DNA of 64,000 nt from Natronorubrum halalkaliphilum (lineage in GTDB: Archaea; Halobacteriota; Halobacteria; Halobacteriales; Natrialbaceae), in NCBI RefSeq assembly GCF_009834785.1, contig NZ_WUYX01000038.1, forward strand, positions 2,947 to 66,946. The letters run 5' to 3'. The translations under genes and the position numbers were made by a program. Shown one piece after another: positions 24,761 through 32,950 of the stretch (position 1 is the stretch's first letter; each line of letters starts with the position of its first letter). Below the pieces are notes generated by a model, which saw only the letters and a program-made list of their open reading frames with translations, was not told the origin of the DNA and did no database searches.

Positions 24761-24789
24761 TTCGTTGGTTTGAATTTTGGAAAATAAAG

Positions 24790-25001
24790 GTAGAGATGCA
24801 GCTACCCAGAAAAATTAGCCATTCTGGAACGATGGAGCGGTCCGGGGACAAGGGGGGAGAGGGATAGGTCGGGCTCAAAGGCCCGGCCGTCGCCGTCGCG
24901 GTCGCCGCTGAGAAACAATCCCGTCGGTGCCGAGACCGGCAACCGTGGTACCGACGGAGTGGCGCATTACTGGGTCAATGGCTCTCGTCGGTATTAAATC
25001 C
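24790..25001 (-). ncRNA. Candidate structured small RNA upstream of argG
   Basis: On the minus strand a TATA-like GGATTTAATACC (about 24990-25001) is followed by CCGTCGGT / ACCGACGG (24950-24957 with 24921-24928), which encloses a GCCG/CGGC hairpin. Then comes CGGGC-TTTGAG-CCCG (about 24873-24890) and a pyrimidine-rich tail. Promoter, stem and terminator-like hairpin in this order suggest a small RNA transcribed toward argG, or an extended regulatory leader. No protein with good coding character overlaps. Evidence is structural only. Confidence 0.3.
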
Positions 25002-25088
25002 TGCTGAAGCGCAAATATTGCGGCGTCTGGGCCACGGGCGTGTCGTCTGCGGGTATCGGACGAACAGCACAGTAACCGATTGTCGACA

Positions 25089-26234
25089 TTACTCTTCGGC
25101 TTCGTCACCGTCGGGTAACGCAAGCACGTTTTCCCGACCGATCCGGAACACTTCGATTTCGTCGGCTTCCCGTAAGTCGCCGACCACCTGGCTCGTCTTC
25201 GCTTCGGTCCAGTCCAGTTCCGAGACGACCGCCTGCTGTTTGATCCGCCCGCCGCGCTCCTCGAGCAGGCGCAGGACGCGTTCTTCGTTGCTGAGCAATT
25301 CGGGTGGCGGTCCCTTCGAGCGATCGGCGGGAGCGGAGCCGTTCGTCACCGGTGGAGCGACGTCGTCCGCGTGGCTCACGGACCCGCCGTTTCGCTCGCG
25401 TTTGATCCACCAGCCGGCAGCACCGACGGTCGCGAGCAAGGCGAGGGCCGCCAGAACGATAGCCCACGGCATCGACGGACTCTCGGTGGCCTCGACCGAT
25501 TGTTCGTCCCCGTTGCTCTCCTCGATCATGACGATCAGCGGCGGATCGGGGGAGAAACTAACCCCGTCGCTATCCCAGAAGACCGACTGATCGTCCGCGT
25601 CCTCGGACGACGGCTCGACTTCCACGATCGCGTAGTCTTCCGGGGAGAAAACCTGCAACGAGGTGTCGCGGGAGAGCGTAAAGCCCGCGAGCGCCTCGCC
25701 CGCCTCGATCCGGTTCAGTTCGACGTAGGCGAACTTCGACCACTCGAAGGTGACTTCGACGTGCCCGAGGTCCCGCGGCGCGGAACTCGTGTCCGTCGAC
25801 ACGGACACGTTCGAAAGTTCCATGTCCTCTCGCTCCGTCGCGTTCCGCCCCTCGTCGAGAATATCGTTCCAGCTATCCTCCTGGCTGGCCGCGTACGTCT
25901 CCGGGTTTTCCTCGACGTCGTTCCGGAGCGTCTCCCACTCTCCCGAGGAGTTGTTCTCGAACCGGTAATCGACGGCGAACGTCGCCGAGCCGTTCTCGTG
26001 AACGAAGACGTCGATGTGGATCTCGTCTGCATCTTCGAGTCGGCTCGTTTCGTTCGTTTCGTCCGTTTCGTCCGTTTCGTCGGTCTCATCCGTCTCGTCT
26101 TGCTCGTCTTGCAGCGTCGCTCCCGTCGCTCCGACGTCGGCCACTGCGCCGACCGGGGCGACCGTCGCTAACGCGACCGCACAACCGATTCCCACGAGCA
26201 CCCAGAGCAGGGCCCGGAGCCCCTTCGCTTCCAT
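25089..26234 (-). CDS. Membrane-anchored winged-helix regulator
   Basis: The protein has 381 residues from the ATG at 26232-26234. Signal peptide at residues about 7-32, then a low-complexity Asp-Glu-Thr repeat, then a beta-rich extracellular domain to about residue 250. One TM segment follows at about 268-290 (MPWAIVLAALALLATVGAAG). The cytoplasmic end is a winged-helix domain (LLSNEERVLRLLEERGGRIK, VVSELDWTEAKTSQVVGDLR, IEVFRIGRENVLAL). This layout, an outside sensor domain joined directly to an inside HTH, is known in haloarchaeal DUF7343/DUF7345-type proteins. It probably transmits an envelope signal to DNA. Target genes are unknown; the divergent small membrane gene at 26320 is one candidate. 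Confidence 0.85.
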   Translation of the reverse strand: MEAKGLRALLWVLVGIGCAVALATVAPVGAVADVGATGATLQDEQDETDETDETDETDETNETSRLEDADEIHIDVFVHENGSATFAVDYRFENNSSGEWETLRNDVEENPETYAASQEDSWNDILDEGRNATEREDMELSNVSVSTDTSSAPRDLGHVEVTFEWSKFAYVELNRIEAGEALAGFTLSRDTSLQVFSPEDYAIVEVEPSSEDADDQSVFWDSDGVSFSPDPPLIVMIEESNGDEQSVEATESPSMPWAIVLAALALLATVGAAGWWIKRERNGGSVSHADDVAPPVTNGSAPADRSKGPPPELLSNEERVLRLLEERGGRIKQQAVVSELDWTEAKTSQVVGDLREADEIEVFRIGRENVLALPDGDEAEE

Positions 26235-26319
26235 TACAGTCAAATCCTGTGGCCGTCCAAATAGACTTTCCGACGGCGGGAACAGTGTATTTTTCAAACA
26301 GTCAGTCGTACGTGACGGT

Positions 26320-26505
26320 ATGATCGACACCCGCGGCAAGCTCGAGGTCGAAACACTCCTGAAAATCGTCCTCGCACTGGTTGCCGTCTTGCTCGCCCTC
26401 CAGATCGTCGGGATCGTCGTGGGCTGGATCGCTCGGCTGCTGACGCCGATCCTCCTGTTGGTCGTCGGCCTCGTCGTCGCCCTCTGGCTGCTCGACCGGC
26501 TGTAG
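26320..26505 (+). CDS. Small two-TM membrane protein
   Basis: The protein has 61 residues. Residues 14-36 and 41-58 are hydrophobic, joined by a short WIARLL turn, with a polar N-terminus (MIDTRGKLEVET). It looks like the widespread haloarchaeal small hydrophobic DUF7554-type protein. It is divergent from the membrane-bound regulator (85 bases between starts) and could be under its control. Role unknown. Confidence 0.7.
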   Translation: MIDTRGKLEVETLLKIVLALVAVLLALQIVGIVVGWIARLLTPILLLVVGLVVALWLLDRL

Positions 26506-26556
26506 AGCCGCCGGGAACGTCACACTGATACGTCGATCGCCCCTACGATCACTCCA

Positions 26557-27057
26557 GTGTACAGCGTCAACGTTCCGGTCCCCGGCCGCGTCCGCACGCT
26601 CGCCAACGAGCTCTACCCCGACCTCGTCGGCTTCGATACCGTCCGCGAGGACCACTCGTGTCTGCTCAAGCGACTCGGCGACGCCGACCACGTCGCCCAG
26701 CTTCAGCACCGCGCCCACCGCGCGCTCGAGGGCGCTCCCGCCGTCGAGGCCCGAATCGCGGGCATCGACTACTTCGAGGACCCGCCGCTCGGCTCAGCCC
26801 CCGTCGTCTACCTCGCCGTCGAAAGCCCCGGCCTCGAGTCGATCCACGCCGACCTCACCGACGCCTTCGAAACGATCGAGGGGCTCGAGGGTGCCGATTA
26901 CGTCCCCCACGTCACGCTGGCCCGCGGGGGCGACCTCGAGACGGCGAAACGGGTGGCCGACCGCGAGGTCGAGCCGATTCGGTGGACGGTCAGCGAACTC
27001 GAGTTCTGGGACGGCACCTACAAACTGCCGGTAAGCCGCGTCTCCTTGCCCGCCTAA
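26557..27057 (+). CDS. 2'-5' RNA ligase family protein
   Basis: The protein has 166 residues with a GTG start at 26557 (MYSVNVPVPGRV). It belongs to the 2H phosphoesterase superfamily, which acts on 2'-5' or cyclic phosphate ends of RNA. The second motif is intact (HVTLARG). The first is HSCLLKRLG, with Cys where the family has Thr (HxT). That may lower or alter activity. Length is normal for the family. It lies 51 bases after the small membrane gene, on the same strand. Confidence 0.8.
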   Translation: MYSVNVPVPGRVRTLANELYPDLVGFDTVREDHSCLLKRLGDADHVAQLQHRAHRALEGAPAVEARIAGIDYFEDPPLGSAPVVYLAVESPGLESIHADLTDAFETIEGLEGADYVPHVTLARGGDLETAKRVADREVEPIRWTVSELEFWDGTYKLPVSRVSLPA

Positions 27058-27103
27058 CCTGACGGCCGCAAAGTATATTCCGCAGTGATGTTCACCTCAA
27101 CGT

Positions 27104-27448
27104 ATGCACAGACGGGCATTCGTTTCACTTGCGGCTGTCGTTCCATTTGCTGGATGTACCGGACTACTGTCCGGCGGCGTCGACACCACGATCGAACAGG
27201 ACGAGCGCGTCGAATTCAGCGCGGACGAAGGGAGCGAACTGACGGTCAGCGTGGAGGTACAGGAGGTGTTCCAGCCGGATATCGACGTCGAGCGCGAGGG
27301 CATCAGTCTCCGGATCGATCACAGCGAGAACGGCATCATCGACACGTGGACCGTCGAAGACTCCGCGACGTTCGATCTGACGATCGAGGACGGTGGCACG
27401 CACTCCGTGATCGTTACGGGCGGCGTTGCCGACGTTACTATCGACTGA
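27104..27448 (+). CDS. Small secreted lipoprotein
   Basis: The protein has 114 residues. The N-terminus MHRRAFVSLAAVVPFAGCTG has a Tat-like RR and a lipobox (FAGC), so the mature protein starts at Cys18 and is lipid-anchored outside. The rest is about 95 acidic residues predicted to form a beta sandwich (SVEVQEVFQPDIDVEREGIS). The family is not recognised. The A of its TGA stop is the first base of a palindromic repeat. Confidence 0.75.
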   Translation: MHRRAFVSLAAVVPFAGCTGLLSGGVDTTIEQDERVEFSADEGSELTVSVEVQEVFQPDIDVEREGISLRIDHSENGIIDTWTVEDSATFDLTIEDGGTHSVIVTGGVADVTID

Positions 27449-27529
27449 TACGGTTTACTGTAGTCAATTATCACTGATCACTGACCCCGTTCCTGGTGAT
27501 CGGCAGTAGATAGTTACAGCAATCCGTAT
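27448..27529. repeat. Small palindromic repeat (ATACGG...CCGTAT), copy 1
   Basis: The 82-bp element begins ATACGGTTTACTGTAGTCA and ends TAGTTACAGCAATCCGTAT; the ends are imperfect inverted repeats of about 19 bases. A close relative lies at 31681-31760 and a half copy at 30436. It lies between two convergent genes and may be a bidirectional terminator or a MITE. Confidence 0.75.
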
Positions 27530-27590
27530 GACCCCTCTCCGTCTACCTCCGTTCACGAGAGACGCGTGGGGACGAACTGTCGCATCGGGA

Positions 27591-29762
27591 TCACGGCGCG
27601 GGCTGCTCGCCGTCGTAGGCGTCGTGACCGCCGTAAAAATTGAGCATCGCGAACTTCAACTTCTCAGGGGCGATATCGATCAGTTCCTCGCGTTCCTCGT
27701 GTGGAAACGTGCCGTTGACGCTGTATCTGCCGAGATCGGATTTGGCCGACCGCGAGTAGCGCCGGTCTAGCAGCGCGCGGACGCCGACGTCCTCCGGCGA
27801 CCGGATGACTCGCCCGAGGGCCTGTCTGGTCTTCCGAACGGTGGGAATCTCGACCGCGTAGCGCCAGCCCGTCTCGGTTCCCTCGAAGGCCGCGTCGTAG
27901 GCCTCCTGGACCGCCTCGGCTCGATCGTCGAGATGCGGGTATGGAACGCCGACCACGAGCACCGTCTGCGCGTCGTCCCCGTCGAAGCTCACGCCCTCCG
28001 CGAGGGTTCCCCACAGCGAGGTACAGAGGACGGCACCGTCGTCCGCGACGAACCGTTTGCGCAACCCCTCGACGGACTCGCCCGGTTCGTCCCGATACAC
28101 CGTCTTCTCGGATCGGCGCTCGAGTCGATCCGCGTACCGCTCGGCCTCGCCGTAGTTGGGGAAGAAGGCGAGCGTGTTGCCGGGGGTCATCCGGGCGGCG
28201 TCGTGGATCGCGTCGGTCACCGTCTCCTGGACCGCGGGGTCGTCCCGATCCGAGGAGAACAGCGGCGGCGTCTCGACGGCGTATGTGCGCCGCCTGTCCG
28301 CCGGGAACTGCAGCCCGTAGGCCATCGTCACGGGGTCCTCGAGCCCCAGCACGTTCGCGGTCACGTCGAACGGCTGGAGCGTCGCGCTCATGAGGACCGT
28401 CGCAAACACGTCGTCGAACAGCCGGCCGGTCACCTGCCGGGGCAGACAGGAGTACAGTTCCGCGCGGCCGTAGACTTCGTCGGTACCGGCGTCGCGGGTG
28501 ACGGCGACGACCGGATAGAGCCCCTCCGTCGCGCCCTCGTTCATCCACGCGCTGACGAACGCCGCGGCCTGAAGGGTCTGACACTCCGTCCGCGTCGCCG
28601 TCTCGCCCTCGCGGTAGGCCTCCTCGTACTCCTCGTCTAGCTCCTGGCCGAGTTTCATCGCGGCCTCGAGGTCGTCCTCGATTCCCCGACCCGAATACCG
28701 CTGGAGGAACTCGAGCGTGAGGTCGTCCTTGCGATCCTCGTTGGCGATCGAGACGTCCGTCCAGTTCTCGCCGATCCCTTCCCGGTCGCCAAACCCGAAC
28801 GAGTCCTCGTAAGTTTCGACGAGCGCACGGTGGAACGCGGAGAGAACGTTCGAAGCGTCTTCCGACCGCGGGTCGTCGCTGTCGGCCAACTCGTCGAGGG
28901 CCGAGTCGACGGTCCGTTCGGAGCAGGTCCGGGTCGCGTGCTCGCGAGCGGCGTCCTCGACGTTGTGGGCCTCGTCGAAGACGGCGATGACGTCCTCGGG
29001 GTCGCGGCCGAGCCACCGGAAGAACTGCTCGCGAATGGTCGAATCGAGCAGGTGGTGGTAGTTACAGACGACCAGATCGACGCCCTCGATCCCCTCTTTC
29101 AACAGTTCGTAGCCGCAGAACTGCTGGCTCTCGGCGTACTCGTAGATTTCGTCGGGTGTGCGAACGTCTTCGTAGAGCCAGCCGAAGAACTCGTCCGTAT
29201 CCTCGGTCAGGTTGTTCCGGTAGTAGTCACAGACGTTCTGCTCTTCGAGGTCCTCGAGTCGCTCCTCGAGCGTTTCGAGTTCGTCCATGACGGCGCTGCG
29301 GGCGTCGGCCGCGCCGCCGTCGCCGTCCTGACTCTCCGCGAGGAGTTCGCGCTGGCGGCGCTCGAGTTGCCGTTTGTCGCGCTCGGTATCGACGACGGCG
29401 CGGGTGTTGTCCCGCAGCGCCTGACACTCCTCGTAGCCGACGTCGATGTGACACATCGACGATTTACCTTTGAAAACGATCGCGCGGATGTCCTCTTCGC
29501 GAGTGATCGCGCGGGCCTCGGCCACGAACTGGCGCATCTGCTGGTGGACGTTGGTCGTGATGACGACCGTCTTGTCCTGTTCGCGGGCAACCTCGAGGGC
29601 CGGCACGAGCGCGGAGAGCGTCTTGCCGGTTCCGCAGGCACCCTCGAAAAGGACGTCCTGCCCGCGAGTCAGCGAGTTGTGGATACGGTCCATCGCCTCG
29701 CGCTGGTTCTCGTACGGCTGCTCGTACGGGAAAAAGCGCATGTACCCGGCTGTTTCGGACAC
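27591..29762 (-). CDS. XPD/Rad3-type ATP-dependent DNA helicase
   Basis: The protein has 723 residues, or 716 from the second ATG (MRFFPYEQPYENQREAM). It is a superfamily 2 5'-3' helicase for DNA repair. Walker A is FEGACGTGKTLSAL and the DEAH box is VFDEAHNVEDAA. Four Cys of the Fe-S cluster domain are visible: SSMC, YEEC, NVCDYY and QQFCGYE. Motif III is LMSATLQP and motif VI is QALGRVIRSPEDVG. The Arch domain follows the cluster. The haloarchaeal C-terminus (FPHEEREELIDIAPEKLKFA) is typical. It converges with the lipoprotein gene. Confidence 0.93.
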   Translation of the reverse strand: MSETAGYMRFFPYEQPYENQREAMDRIHNSLTRGQDVLFEGACGTGKTLSALVPALEVAREQDKTVVITTNVHQQMRQFVAEARAITREEDIRAIVFKGKSSMCHIDVGYEECQALRDNTRAVVDTERDKRQLERRQRELLAESQDGDGGAADARSAVMDELETLEERLEDLEEQNVCDYYRNNLTEDTDEFFGWLYEDVRTPDEIYEYAESQQFCGYELLKEGIEGVDLVVCNYHHLLDSTIREQFFRWLGRDPEDVIAVFDEAHNVEDAAREHATRTCSERTVDSALDELADSDDPRSEDASNVLSAFHRALVETYEDSFGFGDREGIGENWTDVSIANEDRKDDLTLEFLQRYSGRGIEDDLEAAMKLGQELDEEYEEAYREGETATRTECQTLQAAAFVSAWMNEGATEGLYPVVAVTRDAGTDEVYGRAELYSCLPRQVTGRLFDDVFATVLMSATLQPFDVTANVLGLEDPVTMAYGLQFPADRRRTYAVETPPLFSSDRDDPAVQETVTDAIHDAARMTPGNTLAFFPNYGEAERYADRLERRSEKTVYRDEPGESVEGLRKRFVADDGAVLCTSLWGTLAEGVSFDGDDAQTVLVVGVPYPHLDDRAEAVQEAYDAAFEGTETGWRYAVEIPTVRKTRQALGRVIRSPEDVGVRALLDRRYSRSAKSDLGRYSVNGTFPHEEREELIDIAPEKLKFAMLNFYGGHDAYDGEQPAP

Positions 29763-30016
29763 GGTCTGTGATTGGTTCCCGCTGCGATAAAAGGATTCGT
29801 CTCGGTTCGGTCCGTTCAGGACTGCCGCTTCGTTCTTGCAGGTGCACTATCCGTCATCGAAGCGACCTCGGAACGTCGAGTCGGTCGCTGCGGATCGGTC
29901 GCTGAACTGCACGGCTCGCGACGGGAGACCACCCGACCGGTCGAACTCCCATCGGACACCATCGGCCGGCTATCGCGCGGTACAGCGACAAACGTTTGGC
30001 GTCCCTCGCCTCGAGT

Positions 30017-30436
30017 ATGTCCATCCCCGGGTACGATTCGAGCGATATCGCGGAGTACACACTCGAGCACGCCGGTGCCCGCGTCGACGTCGTCGCGGGC
30101 GTCGTCCCCGACGAGTTCGGCCTCGAGAAGAGCGGCCGCGAGCCACCCGTCGACGCGCTCGCGGATCCGGTCGAACTGACCGGCCTCGGCGGGCTAACGG
30201 CGGTCGAAGCGATCCGCATCGCGCTCGTTTACGACCCCTCGAAACTCCCGCCCGGGGCGAGTCCGACCGACGTCGCGGTCGCCGTCGACAGCGACGACGA
30301 GGGCTGGGAGCCGGTCGAGTCGACCGTCGACTTAGAAGAAACGACGGTAACGACGGTGTTGAACGACAAGCCGGCGAGTTCGACGGTCGTGGCCGGGTAC
30401 GACGATCGATCCGACGACACTACCGGCGTGGCCTGA
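30017..30436 (+). CDS. Hypothetical acidic beta-rich protein
   Basis: The protein has 139 residues from the ATG at 30017 (MSIPGYDSSDIAEYTLEHAG). It contains RIALVYDPSKLPPGASPTDV and TLNDKP-like elements reminiscent of an immunoglobulin-like or ZU5-type fold, without a signal peptide. The ATG at 29996 is a weaker choice. Function unknown. Its stop TGA overlaps the first base of a half copy of the palindromic repeat. Confidence 0.65.
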   Translation: MSIPGYDSSDIAEYTLEHAGARVDVVAGVVPDEFGLEKSGREPPVDALADPVELTGLGGLTAVEAIRIALVYDPSKLPPGASPTDVAVAVDSDDEGWEPVESTVDLEETTVTTVLNDKPASSTVVAGYDDRSDDTTGVA

Positions 30437-30456
30437 TACGGTCTGCTGTAGTCAGT
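30436..30456. repeat. Half copy of the palindromic repeat
   Basis: ATACGGTCTGCTGTAGTCAG matches the left arm of the element at 27448, but the right arm is missing. Like copy 1, it starts in the last base of a TGA stop codon. Confidence 0.6.
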
Positions 30457-30562
30457 GCCGTCCCAACCCCGAACCGTCCTGCGGTTACTCCGGGACATCG
30501 GTACGGCAAACCGTCTGAGTTGCATTCGAAAGGAACCTGGTTCCGACGGCCGAACGACCACC

Positions 30563-31132
30563 ATGATCGCGATTTTCTCGGACACGCACAGTAGTGGCGG
30601 CCACGAGCTCGAGGGAGAGGCGCTGGCGGCGGCCCGCGAGGCCGACACCGTCGTTCACGCCGGCGATTTCACGAGCGTGGCGGCGCTCGAGGCCTTTCAG
30701 GACGAGTGCAACGTGGTGTACGCCGTCCACGGCAACGCCGACAGCGCGGCCGTTCGGGATCGCCTTCCGACGGCCCGCGTCGTCGAGGCCGGCGGCGTTC
30801 GGTTCGCGGTGACCCACCGCCGGGACGGCGGTGAAACGGGACTGTCGATGTTCGGCCGCTCGCGAGGAGCCGACGTCGTCGTCTCGGGCCACACCCACCG
30901 ACCGACGGTGATCGAGACCGAGGACGCCTTGCTGTTGAATCCGGGCAGCCACGCCGATCCGCGCGGGAATCGTCCGGGGTTCGCCGTGCTCGAGGAGCCG
31001 GCGGAGAGCGAGACCGGCGAGGACGAGACCGAGCGGACACTCGAGGGAGAGATCCGCGAACCGAACGGGACGGTCCTCGAGACGTTCGAGGTGTCGGTGA
31101 GAAGAGCGTCGACGGACGACGAACAGGAGTGA
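30563..31132 (+). CDS. YfcE/MJ0936-type metallophosphoesterase
   Basis: The protein has 189 residues from the ATG at 30563 (MIAIFSDTHSSGGHEL). A calcineurin-like fold is shown by the metal ligands in FSDTHS, VVHAGDFTS, YAVHGNAD, VTHRRDGG, and VVSGHTHRPTV, then LLNPGSHADPRGNRPGF. Such enzymes hydrolyse phosphodiesters; the natural substrate is unknown. The C-terminal acidic tail (ETGEDETERTLEGEI) is a haloarchaeal extension. Confidence 0.9.
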   Translation: MIAIFSDTHSSGGHELEGEALAAAREADTVVHAGDFTSVAALEAFQDECNVVYAVHGNADSAAVRDRLPTARVVEAGGVRFAVTHRRDGGETGLSMFGRSRGADVVVSGHTHRPTVIETEDALLLNPGSHADPRGNRPGFAVLEEPAESETGEDETERTLEGEIREPNGTVLETFEVSVRRASTDDEQE

Positions 31133-31181
31133 TCGCCAACGGGGCACATCACGGCGAGACCGTCGTGTCAGCGGGAACGCG

Positions 31182-31205
31182 ACGGGACGGCGTTTGCCGT
31201 CCCGT
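31182..31205 (+). terminator. Terminator-like hairpin behind the phosphoesterase
   Basis: A perfect 10-base stem ACGGGACGGC / GCCGTCCCGT with a GTTT loop, 50 bases after the stop codon. There is no strong T tract, so the termination role is inferred from position. The rest of 31133-31478 shows no gene; TATA-like AT-rich sequence occurs around 31330-31370. Confidence 0.4.
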
Positions 31206-31478
31206 TGATCGTCCGTAGGCCCTGAACGGACCGTGGGAGCGAGTTGGAGGTGGGTGAACCCAGTGGACGAACGGCCTCGATTACGACGTGGAGGGCCGAC
31301 ATCGAGGCGCATCGAAAGCTACGGTGGCACAGACCATATAGTCAGTGTAAGGTGAAAATACGATTTTAGTTACTGTCCGGTCAACGTCCGTCCGGTTTTC
31401 GGGACCCAATTGCGTTTGTCGTCGAATAGGTGGACGAGGTCGAAACGGTTTTGCGCGCTGACACGGTATCGCTCTCAT

Positions 31479-31604
31479 ATGCTGAGCTTCATCCCCGACG
31501 ATCCCGTCATCATTGCGGTCGTGCTGATCTTGCTATCGCTGATCTTTTTCTCGTACCTGCTCATCCGCCGAACGGTCCTCGAGTTCCGAGACGGGATGCG
31601 ATAG
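31479..31604 (+). CDS. Tiny single-TM protein
   Basis: The protein has 41 residues: MLSFIPDDPVIIAVVLILLS, a second hydrophobic stretch to LLIR, then RTVLEFRDGMR. It has one TM helix and a charged C-terminal tail. Such 40-residue membrane proteins are common in haloarchaea and lack known function. The start is the ATG at 31479. Confidence 0.6.
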   Translation: MLSFIPDDPVIIAVVLILLSLIFFSYLLIRRTVLEFRDGMR

Positions 31605-31680
31605 CGATCCCGGACCGACCGGGCCGACGCGAGGCGACAGCACTCTCGCGGTCCAGCCGAAACTGATGCGGCGTCGTCTC

Positions 31681-31761
31681 ATACGGTTTCCTGTAGTCAA
31701 TTACCGCCGGTCACCGACCCCGTCCCTGGTGATCGGCGGTACATAGTTACAGCAATCCGTC
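31681..31761. repeat. Small palindromic repeat, copy 2
   Basis: The element runs ATACGGTTTCCTGTAGTCAATTA to AGTTACAGCAATCCGT, about 88% identical to 27448-27529, again with inverted ends. It ends immediately before the stop codon of the threonine aldolase gene (TGA at 31762-31764, minus strand). Confidence 0.75.
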
Positions 31762-32784
31762 TCAGGCCGTGCCGAACGCCGCGGTGGCAGCGTCCAGTAC
31801 CGCCTCGATGCCGTCCCGCGAAACGTCCCGATTCGTACAGAACCGAAGCGTCGTCGGACCGAACTGCGTCGCCGCCACGTCTCGCTCGCGAAGCCGTTCG
31901 AGGACCGCGTCCGTCTCGAGACCGGTTTCCGTCACGTCCACGAGGACGATGTTCGTCTCGGGTTCTTGCACGTCGAAGCCATCGATACGTGCCAGTCCGT
32001 CGGCCAGCAGGCGAGCGTGCTCGTGATCGGTTTCGAGCTCCGAGACGTTCTCGAGCGCCCGCAGGCCGGGCGCCGCGATGATCCCGGCCTGTCGCATCCC
32101 GCCGCCGAGCAGCTTTCTGGTGCGGCGGGCCCGCTCGATAAACGCCTCGTTCCCCGCGAGCACCGAACCGACCGGCGCGCCCAGCCCCTTCGAGAGACAG
32201 AACATGACCGAATCGACGGGGTCGGTTATCTCGGCTGCCGGCACGTCAAGCGCCGTCGCGGCGTTGAACAGTCGCGCGCCGTCGAGATGCACCGGGACGT
32301 CGCGTTCGTGAGCGGCGTCGGCCGCCGCGGCGATTCGCTCCGGCTCGATCGCCAGTCCGCCGCGGGCGTTGTGCGTGTTCTCGAGACAGAGCAGCCCGGT
32401 TCCGGGCCGGTGGAGGTCTTCCGCGACGTATTCGCCGGCGATCTGCTCCGGGGACGGAACCCCGCGCTCGGCGTCGACCATCCGCAGCTGAAGGTCGGCG
32501 TGCTGTGCGAAGCCGCCGAGTTCGTACTTGACGACGTGGCTCTTGCGGTCCGCGATGGCCTCCTGACCGCGCTCGGTGTGAACGCGGGCCGCGATCTGGT
32601 TGCCCATCGTCCCCGACGGAACGTACAGCGCAGCCTCCGTTCCCACTGCCTCGGCCGCTCGAGCCTCGAGTTCGTTCACCGTCGGATCCTCGCCGTAGAC
32701 GTCGTCGCCGACCGCGGCCGAACCGGCCGCTTCGCGCATCGTTTCGTCGGGTTTCGTTACCGTGTCTGAACGGAGATCGATCAT
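31762..32784 (-). CDS. Threonine aldolase (beta-eliminating lyase family)
   Basis: The protein has 340 residues. It is a PLP enzyme that splits threonine (or allo-threonine) into glycine and acetaldehyde. Visible: MIDLRSDTVTKPDETMREAA at the start, YVPSGTMGNQIA, CLENTHNARGG, VPVHLDGARLFNAA (PLP Asp), and FCLSKGLGAPVGSVLAG with the Schiff-base lysine. Length is normal. The gene stands alone. Confidence 0.92.
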   Translation of the reverse strand: MIDLRSDTVTKPDETMREAAGSAAVGDDVYGEDPTVNELEARAAEAVGTEAALYVPSGTMGNQIAARVHTERGQEAIADRKSHVVKYELGGFAQHADLQLRMVDAERGVPSPEQIAGEYVAEDLHRPGTGLLCLENTHNARGGLAIEPERIAAAADAAHERDVPVHLDGARLFNAATALDVPAAEITDPVDSVMFCLSKGLGAPVGSVLAGNEAFIERARRTRKLLGGGMRQAGIIAAPGLRALENVSELETDHEHARLLADGLARIDGFDVQEPETNIVLVDVTETGLETDAVLERLRERDVAATQFGPTTLRFCTNRDVSRDGIEAVLDAATAAFGTA

Positions 32785-32950
32785 GGCTCGAGGTGTGCAC
32801 CGCGAGGGGAAATAGTCGACGGCAGCCGATCGGTGACCCGCCTCGGAGTCGAGTCACTCTCGTTCGTGCCGGAGTTCCACTGTCCGCCCCGATGGAGTGA
32901 CGAGGTATCGAGCGAAGGTTTCAATTGCCTGTTGTTTGTTGGTAGCGGAT

